In this document: piece after piece, positions 6,719 through 13,812 of the stretch | How the letters are laid out: every line of letters begins with the position of its first letter | How positions within the stretch are numbered: the stretch's first letter is position 1 | Source: an uncultured Eubacteriales bacterium | GTDB taxonomy: Bacteria > Bacillota > Clostridia > Oscillospirales > Oscillospiraceae | DNA length: 64,000 nucleotides | Assembly (NCBI GenBank): GCA_902465435.1 | Contig: CABQNH010000005.1 | Location: 13,884 to 77,883 of the forward strand | Reading direction: 5' to 3' | Made by a program: the position numbers and the translations under genes | Notes under the pieces: generated by a model | The model's input: the letters and a program-made list of their open reading frames with translations, nothing else | The model's database searches: none | What the model was told of the DNA's origin: nothing

Positions 6719-8857
6719 ATGGGATTATTTGACAGAGTATTCCGTGGCTCCGATGAAATGTTTGCAAAGGCTGAATCCGAGCTGAATGCCGTCATCGCCG
6801 AGCTTGGCGAAGACGCCCCCCTTACCATGCCCTCTACCGCTTACTATCTCGCCTGCATCTACGCCTATCTCGGCAAGAAGGTCACGAACCTGCGCGAGCT
6901 GAAGGACGCCCTGCAGGACGTCAAGGCAATGATGCTCCGCGAGTATCGCACCAATTCGATCTTCCAGTCCGGCATCGGCACAGCCATCGCCGCTGAGATC
7001 ATCGAGGCCTGCAAGTATGCCCGCACCGACGCTCCCTATGAGGGCAGCAAATACCACGGCCACTTTGTGGACGCCGAGGTGCGTGAACTTGGCGTTCCGC
7101 TTGTTACGGGCGACATCCCCGGCTTTGTCGTCATGATCGGTGCGGCTCCCTCCACCGAGGAAGCCGTCGAGACGGTCAAGGGGTATCAGTCCCGCGGCAT
7201 CTTCGTCTTCCTCATCGGCGGCATCATTGACCAGATGTACGAAGCAAACGTCGCTATGGGCTTCCCCGTCCGCGTCGTTCCGGTCGGTCAGGATATCTGG
7301 GCCGTCGGTCACGTCATTTCTCTGGTTGTCCGCGCCGCAATGATTTTCGGCAACATTCAGCCCGGCGACGTGGAAGGCTTCCACGACTATACGATGAAGC
7401 GCATCAACGCGTTTGTCAACGCGTATAAGCCGGTCGCGGATATCGTCGTCGCCTGCGGCGCCGGCGCCATCAAGCTGGGCTTCCCCGTCATCACGAATGA
7501 CGAGGATGACATGTGGGCTGTTCCGAAGTCCCTGATCATCCAGACGAACACCAAGGATTGGATCGAAACGTCTCTGGAAGCCCGTGATATTAAGATCAAG
7601 ATCACAAATATTGAGATCCCCGTTTCCTATTCCTCCGCCTTTGAGGGCGAGATCATCCGTAAGGGTGATATGCAGGTCGAGGTGGACGGCTCGCGCAAGG
7701 ACTGCTTCGAGCTGGTCGTGACCAAGGATGCAGCGGAAATCGAGGATCACAAGATTGAAGTCGTCGGTCCCGAGATGGACGAAATTCCGGTCGGCTCCAA
7801 GATTTCTCTGAGCTATACCGTCGAGGTTGCGGGCAAGAACATGCAGCCGGACTTTGAGCCGGTCTTTGAGCGCAAGATTCACCAGTTCTTAAACTGCGTC
7901 GAGGGTCTGATGCACACCGGTCAGAGAGACATGATCCGTGTTCGTGTCAGCAAGGCCGACTTTGAGGCAGGCTTCCGCTTCAAGCACATCGGCGAGGTGC
8001 TGTACGCCAAGATCAAGAGCGAATTTGACACGGTCGTTGACAAGTGTCAGGTCAAGATCGTGGTCGGCGACGAAGAAAACGCCGCCCTGCGTCACCACGC
8101 CAATGAGATCTTCGATGCCCGTGACGAGCGTCTGAAGTCCATGACCGACGAGTCCGTCCCGGTCTTCTATTCCTGCATCATGTGCCAGGCTTTCTCCCCG
8201 AGCCATGTCTGCATCGTGACGCCGGAGCGTCTGGGCCTTTGCGGCGCCGTCTCCTGGCTGGACGCCAAGGCAACCAACGAGCTGGATCCGCAGGGTCCCT
8301 GCCAGGTCGTCACCAAGGAGCGCTGCATCGACGAGCGCGTCGGCCGTTACGAGGACGTGGATGAAGCCGTCGCCCTTTACAGCCACGGTGCTCTGGAGCA
8401 TGTCACGCTGTACTCCCTGCTGGAGGATCCGATGACCTCCTGCGGCTGCTTCGAGTGCATCTGCGGCATTGAGCCTGTCTCTATGGGCGTTGTCATCACC
8501 ACCCGTGAGCACACCGGCATGACCCCGCTCGGCATGACCTTCTCTGAAATGGCCTCCATGACCGGCGGCGGCGTGCAGACCCCGGGCTTTATGGGTCACG
8601 GCAAGCATTACATTGCTTCTCACAAGTTCCTCAAGGCAGAGGGCGGCGTCGGCCGTCTTGTCTGGCTGCCGAAGGAGCTGAAGGAGCAGATTCGCGACAA
8701 GCTGAACGAAACAGCAAAGGATCTTTACGGCATTGAGAACTTTGCGGATATGATCGCGGACGAGACGATCTGCGGCGACGGCGATCCCGAAGCCCTGCTC
8801 GCCTATCTCACCGAGGTCAACCACCCGGTTCTCTCCATGGAACCCTTTGATATGTAA
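6719..8857 (+). CDS. acsB: CO-methylating acetyl-CoA synthase (ACS) alpha subunit
   Basis: 712 residues from ATG at 6719, preceded by AAAGGAATG and 4 nt after the cooC stop. An upstream in-frame extension exists but lies inside cooC and lacks a good ribosome site. The A-cluster ligands are present: C486-x2-C489-x8-C498-x9-C508, then C575-G-C577, the same spacing as Moorella C506/C509/C518/C528/C595/C597. ACS joins CO, a corrinoid-bound methyl group and CoA to acetyl-CoA. Full length, with the N-terminal CODH-contacting domain retained. The corrinoid iron-sulfur protein (acsC/D) and methyltransferase (acsE) genes do not follow; a repeat-rich gap does. Confidence 0.95.
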   Translation: MGLFDRVFRGSDEMFAKAESELNAVIAELGEDAPLTMPSTAYYLACIYAYLGKKVTNLRELKDALQDVKAMMLREYRTNSIFQSGIGTAIAAEIIEACKYARTDAPYEGSKYHGHFVDAEVRELGVPLVTGDIPGFVVMIGAAPSTEEAVETVKGYQSRGIFVFLIGGIIDQMYEANVAMGFPVRVVPVGQDIWAVGHVISLVVRAAMIFGNIQPGDVEGFHDYTMKRINAFVNAYKPVADIVVACGAGAIKLGFPVITNDEDDMWAVPKSLIIQTNTKDWIETSLEARDIKIKITNIEIPVSYSSAFEGEIIRKGDMQVEVDGSRKDCFELVVTKDAAEIEDHKIEVVGPEMDEIPVGSKISLSYTVEVAGKNMQPDFEPVFERKIHQFLNCVEGLMHTGQRDMIRVRVSKADFEAGFRFKHIGEVLYAKIKSEFDTVVDKCQVKIVVGDEENAALRHHANEIFDARDERLKSMTDESVPVFYSCIMCQAFSPSHVCIVTPERLGLCGAVSWLDAKATNELDPQGPCQVVTKERCIDERVGRYEDVDEAVALYSHGALEHVTLYSLLEDPMTSCGCFECICGIEPVSMGVVITTREHTGMTPLGMTFSEMASMTGGGVQTPGFMGHGKHYIASHKFLKAEGGVGRLVWLPKELKEQIRDKLNETAKDLYGIENFADMIADETICGDGDPEALLAYLTEVNHPVLSMEPFDM

Positions 8858-8901
8858 CGACGAAACGCCTCGCAGCGTAAAAGCAACGCTGCAAATCCAA
8901 A

Positions 8902-8928
8902 GGAGCTGCCTTCCGCGAAGGCAGCTCC
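8902..8928 (+). terminator. Hairpin after acsB, repeated at 9183-9209
   Basis: A perfect inverted repeat (GGAGCTGCCTTC ... GAAGGCAGCTCC) lies 45 nt after the acsB stop. It has no strong T-run, so termination is plausible but unproven. An identical 27-nt copy lies at 9183-9209. Confidence 0.5.
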
Positions 8929-8931
8929 CCA

Positions 8932-9209
8932 GGCTGTCAATAAAGTCCGTAACCGTCAAAATGAGAAAACATTTTTGGCGTTTTCTATACGAATCGCATC
9001 TATCCTGTTTTTGGAGAATTTCAAACAAATACGGTTCAAGAAGTGAATAAAGTTTATTATTTTGACTTACTTCGGAACTCGCGCCCTACCGTACCTATGT
9101 ACGCCTACGGGCGCGAGTTTCTTGTATTCCGAACTTTCTTGATCGTCTGTCAGCGTGTCAAAAAGGTTTTTTGACACGCTGAGGAGCTGCCTTCCGCGAA
9201 GGCAGCTCC
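8932..9209. repeat. Mosaic of dispersed intergenic repeat modules
   Basis: In order: the 28-nt module 8934-8961 (identical at 46861-46888), CGAATCGCATC (shared with about 3617), a block 9062-9110 related in inverted orientation to 3568-3616, an 11-bp inverted repeat AACTCGCGCCC/GGGCGCGAGTT (9076-9119), a 54-nt module 9128-9181 that recurs exactly, in reverse complement, at 63947-64000, and the 27-nt hairpin 9183-9209. No coding region is supported here. Confidence 0.7.
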
Positions 9210-9420
9210 CTTTATTGTAATTATCGAAAGGAAACCGCCAATATGGCGGCGTTCTGATTCCCGCTTGCGCGCACCGGAAGCGAATTTGCTTTTCCCTCCT
9301 TGAATTCTCCTTTTCCCGCCGCGCCAAGTGCAGCGGCATCTCTTTTTCTTTCTTTTTCTCTTCGGTGCAAACCGTTTTCAGTTTTTCACGTCAATAAGGG
9401 TGAAAAGCCTTTTCCACATT

Positions 9421-9625
9421 TAAGGAAGCTCTGATCCCGGCAGCAAGCACGGACGGCGCAAGCTTTTTCATCCGGTCGGCATCAGCGCCACAGTGAAATG
9501 CCGCTTCAGGCCACACTGCAAGCGGGCCATCGGATGCCATGCCTGATGGACACCTGACTTTCAGTCCAAATCACCGGCTGCAAAATCCGTTTTCCGCCGC
9601 AGGCGATCGATTCAGAGCTTCCTTA
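9421..9625. mobile_element. MITE-like element with 14-bp terminal inverted repeats
   Basis: TAAGGAAGCTCTGA at 9421-9434 is matched exactly by its reverse complement at 9612-9625, bounding 205 bp with no open frame of note. A related pair of ends (GGAACCTCTGA/TCAGAGGTTCC) occurs almost back-to-back at 52180-52216. The size and ends suggest a non-autonomous miniature element. It sits directly upstream of the ECF sigma gene. No transposase is present and I could not confirm a target-site duplication. Confidence 0.55.
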
Positions 9626-9642
9626 GAAAGGACGCAAACCGC

Positions 9643-10197
9643 ATGACTGATTCCGAGCTGCTTTCCCTTTATCTCTGCCGCGATGAGGCGGCGATTCCCG
9701 CATCACAGCAGCAGTACGGCGCGCTGTGCTTCGCGCTGGCAAACCGCATATTGGAGAATCCCGAGGACGCCGAGGAGTGCGTTGCCGATACCTGGCTGCG
9801 CGCTTGGAATGCCATTCCGCCGGAGGAGCCGCAAAACCTCTGCGCCTATTTCTCCAAAATCGTGCGAAACCTCGCCTTCGACCGCTACCGTGCGCGGCAC
9901 ACCCAATCGCGCGGCGGCATGGCGGCGCTGGCACTTGACGAACTTGCGGAGTGCCTGCCGGCCAACGGCACGACAGCCGACGCGCTGGAGCAAAAGCTAT
10001 TGCGGGAGAGCCTGAATTGCTTTCTGCATACGCTGCCGGAACGGGAATGCACGCTGTTCCTTCTGCGGTACTTCTACGCAATGCCGCTCCGGGAAATTGC
10101 AAAGCGCCTTTCTATGCGGGAGGGCACCGCAAAGTCCAGTCTTTTTCGCACGCGCAAGCGCCTACGAAGCCATTTAGAATCGGAGGGATTTCTATGA
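9643..10197 (+). CDS. ECF-type RNA polymerase sigma factor
   Basis: 184 residues with an AAAGGACGC ribosome site. Region 2 is seen in NPEDAEECVADTWLRAW followed by YFSKIVRNLAFDRYR. Region 4 is seen in LPERECTLFLLRYFYAMPLREIAK with the helix-turn-helix tail REGTAKSSLFRTRKRLRSHL. It directs RNA polymerase to a small stress regulon. Its stop codon overlaps the start of the next gene (ATGA), a membrane protein that is probably its anti-sigma factor. The MITE-like element occupies the likely promoter region. Confidence 0.88.
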   Translation: MTDSELLSLYLCRDEAAIPASQQQYGALCFALANRILENPEDAEECVADTWLRAWNAIPPEEPQNLCAYFSKIVRNLAFDRYRARHTQSRGGMAALALDELAECLPANGTTADALEQKLLRESLNCFLHTLPERECTLFLLRYFYAMPLREIAKRLSMREGTAKSSLFRTRKRLRSHLESEGFL

Positions 10198-11498
10198 AAC
10201 AAGACGATCTTTACCGCGCACTGGGTGATATTGACGACGATCTGCTGCAGCGCAGTATGCGCAGAAGGCGTCCGGGACGAATGCTGCGCTTTTGCGCTGC
10301 CGCCTTTGCCGCCTGCATTTGCTTTGCTGCCTGCGCCTTTCTCTGGCAAACGCTGCGGCATGACGCTCCGGACAGCACCGGCGCATCTGAGCAGCTCGCC
10401 GCTGTACAATCCTCTGCTCCATCCGACTCCCAGCCTGCAGCGCAGCAAATCGCGCTGTCCGAGCTGCCCCAGCTTGTTTTCTCTGAGCGCGACAGCGCTG
10501 ATGCGGCCTTGGATATCGGCTTCCCCGCCGGCTGGTTTATCCGCCCTCTGGACGCGCAGACGCTTGCCGGGATCTGGGGCGTAGAGAACGGCGCGCTGCA
10601 ATGGGAGGGATTTGATGTCTCCGACTGCGCGCTGACCGGCGAGGTCATCTACGGCGGCGATGGGAAGGTCTGGGAGGTCGCGCTTTCCGGCTCCTACGGC
10701 GACGGCAGCTTTACGGTTCGGCTCGCGCCGGAGCAGCTTCCCGCCGAATGCCTCGGCACCATGCCGGAGGAAAGCTGCGAGATTTACGGCGTGTCCGTTG
10801 ACGCCGTACGCCGCGAGAATTCCTGCCGCATCACGTTTCTCCGCGGAAGCGGTGAAGACGCTGTCGGCGTCCGTATCGAGGCGGATTGGCAGACAGACGA
10901 ACAAGCGTTGCAGGAGCTTCTCACGCGGCTGGTGTCCCAGTCGCTGCGTCCGGACGGCACGCTGTCACTTCACCAGCTTGATACGACCGATGTCCCGGAA
11001 TGGCGCAGCGAAGAGCTGACCGAGGCGCAGGCGCGTGCGGAGGAGGGCTTCGGCTCCTATCTGCCGCAGACGCTTCCTGCCGACTACGTCTTCCATTCCG
11101 CGCACCGCGAGCTGGGCGAAAACCGCAACTCGCTCTCCATCGCCTATGAGACAAGCGGCTACCATTATCTCTGGATCACCGTAGATCGGTGTGCCGATCT
11201 CTCCACGCTGGTGTCCGCCGAGGATACGGCGCGTTATGACAAGCGGCTTTATTACGACAAGTCAACAAACCCGGACGCCCCGGTGGCGCCGGAGGAGTTC
11301 TCCATGACGCTCGATCACCCGATCTTCCGGGCCGAGGAGCTGAGCTGGGATCTGATCGATGCGCGCACCACCCCCGGCGACGATGGCGCATCCTACCTCG
11401 ACTTCGGCGTTCTCTATCCGGACGGCACGGTGCTGCGCCTCACCGCACACGCGGACGCCGCCGACCTTCCGTCTTTGCTGCAATTTCTGCTGCCTTGA
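10194..11498 (+). CDS. Membrane-anchored probable anti-sigma factor / extracellular sensor
   Basis: 434 residues from the ATG in the ATGA overlap with the sigma gene. The N-terminal 30 residues are cytoplasmic (DDLYRALGDIDDDLL, then an Arg-rich stretch), with one transmembrane helix at about 31-52, then a long extracytoplasmic region containing two similar-looking segments (ALDIGFPAGW early, YVFHSAH in the middle). The C-terminal half resembles the DUF4367-like sensor domains found on clostridial anti-sigma proteins, but I cannot confirm that family by eye. Context supports membrane sequestration of the sigma factor. A strong terminator follows. Confidence 0.65.
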   Translation: MKQDDLYRALGDIDDDLLQRSMRRRRPGRMLRFCAAAFAACICFAACAFLWQTLRHDAPDSTGASEQLAAVQSSAPSDSQPAAQQIALSELPQLVFSERDSADAALDIGFPAGWFIRPLDAQTLAGIWGVENGALQWEGFDVSDCALTGEVIYGGDGKVWEVALSGSYGDGSFTVRLAPEQLPAECLGTMPEESCEIYGVSVDAVRRENSCRITFLRGSGEDAVGVRIEADWQTDEQALQELLTRLVSQSLRPDGTLSLHQLDTTDVPEWRSEELTEAQARAEEGFGSYLPQTLPADYVFHSAHRELGENRNSLSIAYETSGYHYLWITVDRCADLSTLVSAEDTARYDKRLYYDKSTNPDAPVAPEEFSMTLDHPIFRAEELSWDLIDARTTPGDDGASYLDFGVLYPDGTVLRLTAHADAADLPSLLQFLLP

Positions 11499-11535
11499 TT
11501 TCGGCACACGGTTGAAATTCTTCAAGAGAGCAGAT

Positions 11536-11574
11536 GGGCTGTGCTGCGAAAATTCGCAGCACAGCCCACTTTTT
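11536..11574 (+). terminator. Terminator after the sigma/anti-sigma pair
   Basis: A 15-bp perfect stem (GGGCTGTGCTGCGAA with its complement) is followed by ACTTTTTC, 37 nt after the stop codon. Confidence 0.85.
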
Positions 11575-11619
11575 CATTCTATAAGCGATAAGCCTGCATT
11601 GTGTGAGCGTGCGTCTTCC

Positions 11620-12171
11620 TCAGCGCGTCTGCTCCTTCGGAAGCCGCTCGCGCAGCGAAGCGCCGTAGCTGCACAGAAGTGAAAAGACGAGGAAGGCGAT
11701 CCCGATTCCAATGGAGCTGAGGTCATTCAATCTCATATGCCCCACACCGGAAACCGTCCGCTTCATGATCTCGTATGTAAGCTCCGCAGCGAGTCGGCAG
11801 GCAACCGGCGTGACCACGCAGACAATGCCCAGCCGCCGAAGCTCCTTTGCTCCATCGGCATGGAACGGCGTACCGTCGGCCAGCTCCCGGTGGAAATACC
11901 GCTCGGCAAACTTAGCCTGCACCGCCACGCCAGCCAGCATGATGATACCGACCGCAATGGTGACATAAAGAGAGCCGACGCTCACATCCGCTTTTCTGCG
12001 CAAAAGACTCTCCAGCGTTTCGCCGCCCAACTCGATTGCCGCCGCACCGGCCGCAAGACCGAGAATACCGATCACGCAGCTCCCTATACCGACTAGGCAG
12101 CAAATAAATACGATTTTACTGAGAATTCTTCCAATCTTGGAGAGCGTCTGAATGGTTTTCAGTGATTTCAT
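11620..12171 (-). CDS. DUF2975-like four-helix membrane protein
   Basis: 183 residues from ATG at 12171, chosen because GGAGGAAAACGGA precedes it; a longer frame upstream lacks such a site. Four hydrophobic segments are visible at about residues 17-45, 66-85, 112-135 and 150-170. A central FAERYFHRELADGTPFHADGA segment has the spacing of DUF2975/YoaS proteins, in which this stretch joins helices 2 and 3. Those proteins often pair with a small XRE regulator, which is not adjacent here. Function unknown. It has its own promoter. Confidence 0.6.
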   Translation of the reverse strand: MKSLKTIQTLSKIGRILSKIVFICCLVGIGSCVIGILGLAAGAAAIELGGETLESLLRRKADVSVGSLYVTIAVGIIMLAGVAVQAKFAERYFHRELADGTPFHADGAKELRRLGIVCVVTPVACRLAAELTYEIMKRTVSGVGHMRLNDLSSIGIGIAFLVFSLLCSYGASLRERLPKEQTR

Positions 12172-12361
12172 TCCGTTTTCCTCCCATTTTTTCTTAGGAA
12201 CCCTTGCATTCACACTCTGCGGCAGGCGGCATCCCGTTTCGCCCAATTTCTCACCGTTCCTCCTGCCGATTGCATTCGTGGTTCCCATATCCATTTTCAC
12301 TGCACAAACGGTGCAAGGGCGCAGAACGTCCATTCATACCACACGTTACGCAACACAAAAT

Positions 12362-12389
12362 ATTATACACAATTTTACCAATTTGTCAA
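12362..12389 (-). promoter_or_regulatory. SigA-type promoter of the DUF2975-like gene
   Basis: TTGACA, 16 bp, TATAAT on the minus strand, about 190 nt upstream of the start codon. Confidence 0.7.
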
Positions 12390-12438
12390 TCTTCTATTTG
12401 CCGAAGCACCGTCGGCCGCCCGCCTGAACTGTTGCCTG

Positions 12439-12478
12439 ACAAAAGCCCGCCCTCGCAAAAATGTGCGAGGGCGGGTCT
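12439..12478 (-). terminator. Terminator of the mnmG-to-aminotransferase operon
   Basis: On the minus strand a CCCGCCCTCGCA stem, a short loop and its complement are followed by CTTTTG, just after the aminotransferase stop codon at 12483. Confidence 0.8.
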
Positions 12479-12482
12479 GAGT

Positions 12483-13769
12483 TTATACGCAGGCTGGTTG
12501 CCGCAGCAGCTTCTCCGTCGCGGCCAGACGAAGGCAAACGCAGAACACGTCGATCGCCTGCCGCAGCTCCTCAACCGACGGGAAGGACGGCGCTAACCGA
12601 ATATTCGAGTCCTGCGGATCAACGCCGTTGGGATACGTCGCACCTGCAGGCGTAATCACCACGCCAAGCTCCCGGCACAGGGCAAGCGCCCGCTTTGCCG
12701 TACCGGGCATCGCATCCACCGAGATAAAGTAACCGCCCTTCGGTTCAGAAAACCGTGCAATTTTTCGCGGCGCAAGCTCATGCCGCAGCGTTTCGATCAC
12801 CGTTTCAAACTTCGGCCGCAGCACCGCAGCATGTCTCTTCATCAGCGCCAGCGTGTTCTCGCGGTCGCGCAGGAAGCGCACATGGCGGAGCTGATTGACC
12901 TTGTCATAGCTGATGATCTGCGCGCTGAGCAGCGGCGTTAAGTAACGAAGATTCTCCTCCGACGTAGCAAAGCAGGCAACGCCCGCGCCGGGCAGCGTGA
13001 TCTTTGAGGTCGAAGCAAATTCGTAGAACATATCGGGATTCCCATTCTCGCGCGCGAGCGTAAGAATCTCCGGGAACGGAACAAAGTCGCCGGAAAATTC
13101 ATGGATGCAGTATGCATTATCCCACATCACGGTAAAGTCCTTTGCGGCGGGACGCAGCCGTGCAATACGCAGAATCGTATCCTGCGAATAGAGAATGCCG
13201 CTCGGATTGGAATACTTTGGCACGCACCACATACCGCGCACCGCAGGATCCCGCACCAGCTCCTCCACAAGGGTCATATCCGGTCCGTTTTCGTCCATTG
13301 GAACCGGAATCATTTCCATGCCAAAGGTTTCGGATATTTTGAAGTGCCGGTCATAGCCCGGCACCGGGCACAGGAACTTGATCGTCTTCTCCCGGCTCCA
13401 CGGCCGCTCAGAATGCGTCAGACCGTGCGTATAGGCTCTCGCGATCAGGTCATACATGAGATTCAGGCTGGCATTGCCGCCGACGAAAACCTCCTCCGGC
13501 GAAACGCCGAGAATCTGCGCAAACAGCCGACGCGCGGAGGGCAGTCCGGCAAGGCAGCCGTAATTCCGCGCATCGACGCCGTCGTCGATGCAGTCATCCG
13601 CACGCAGGCAGGTCAGAATGTCGGAGACCATGGCAAGCTGTTCCTTGCCCGGCTTGCCGCGTGACATATCCAGATGGAGCTTTCGCTCCTTGAAAGCCGC
13701 AAACTCCGTCCGGAGCGCGCTTTGTTCCTGCTCCAGCTCCCGTCTTGTCATGCTTTCGTATGCTTTCAT
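12483..13769 (-). CDS. PLP-dependent aminotransferase, MocR-type fold (AspT-like aspartate aminotransferase)
   Basis: 428 residues with TTGGAGGTG before the ATG. Sequence markers are DMSRGKPG near residue 34, the GGNASLNLMYDL segment, VPKYSNPSGILYS, DNAYCIHEF, the Schiff-base lysine in FASTSKITLPGAGVA and the arginine-containing SNIRLAPSFPS at the C-terminus. This set fits the Corynebacterium AspT-like (Aminotran_MocR) group, which transfers the amino group between aspartate and 2-oxoglutarate. The substrate is assigned by family. No DNA-binding domain is fused. It is the last gene of the operon before a terminator. Confidence 0.85.
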   Translation of the reverse strand: MKAYESMTRRELEQEQSALRTEFAAFKERKLHLDMSRGKPGKEQLAMVSDILTCLRADDCIDDGVDARNYGCLAGLPSARRLFAQILGVSPEEVFVGGNASLNLMYDLIARAYTHGLTHSERPWSREKTIKFLCPVPGYDRHFKISETFGMEMIPVPMDENGPDMTLVEELVRDPAVRGMWCVPKYSNPSGILYSQDTILRIARLRPAAKDFTVMWDNAYCIHEFSGDFVPFPEILTLARENGNPDMFYEFASTSKITLPGAGVACFATSEENLRYLTPLLSAQIISYDKVNQLRHVRFLRDRENTLALMKRHAAVLRPKFETVIETLRHELAPRKIARFSEPKGGYFISVDAMPGTAKRALALCRELGVVITPAGATYPNGVDPQDSNIRLAPSFPSVEELRQAIDVFCVCLRLAATEKLLRQPACV

Positions 13770-13812
13770 GTAAGCACCTCCAAAATGATACAGCGTTCCG
13801 GCTCAGCCCTTC

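Noticed and set aside
9060..9360. Minus-strand small open frame in the repeat region after acsB
   Set aside because: It consists of the dispersed repeats themselves, lacks a ribosome site and ends within a palindrome.
12172..12333. N-terminal extension of the DUF2975-like protein
   Set aside because: The region before 12171 lacks a ribosome site and hydrophobicity, while GGAGGAAAA stands directly before the chosen ATG.
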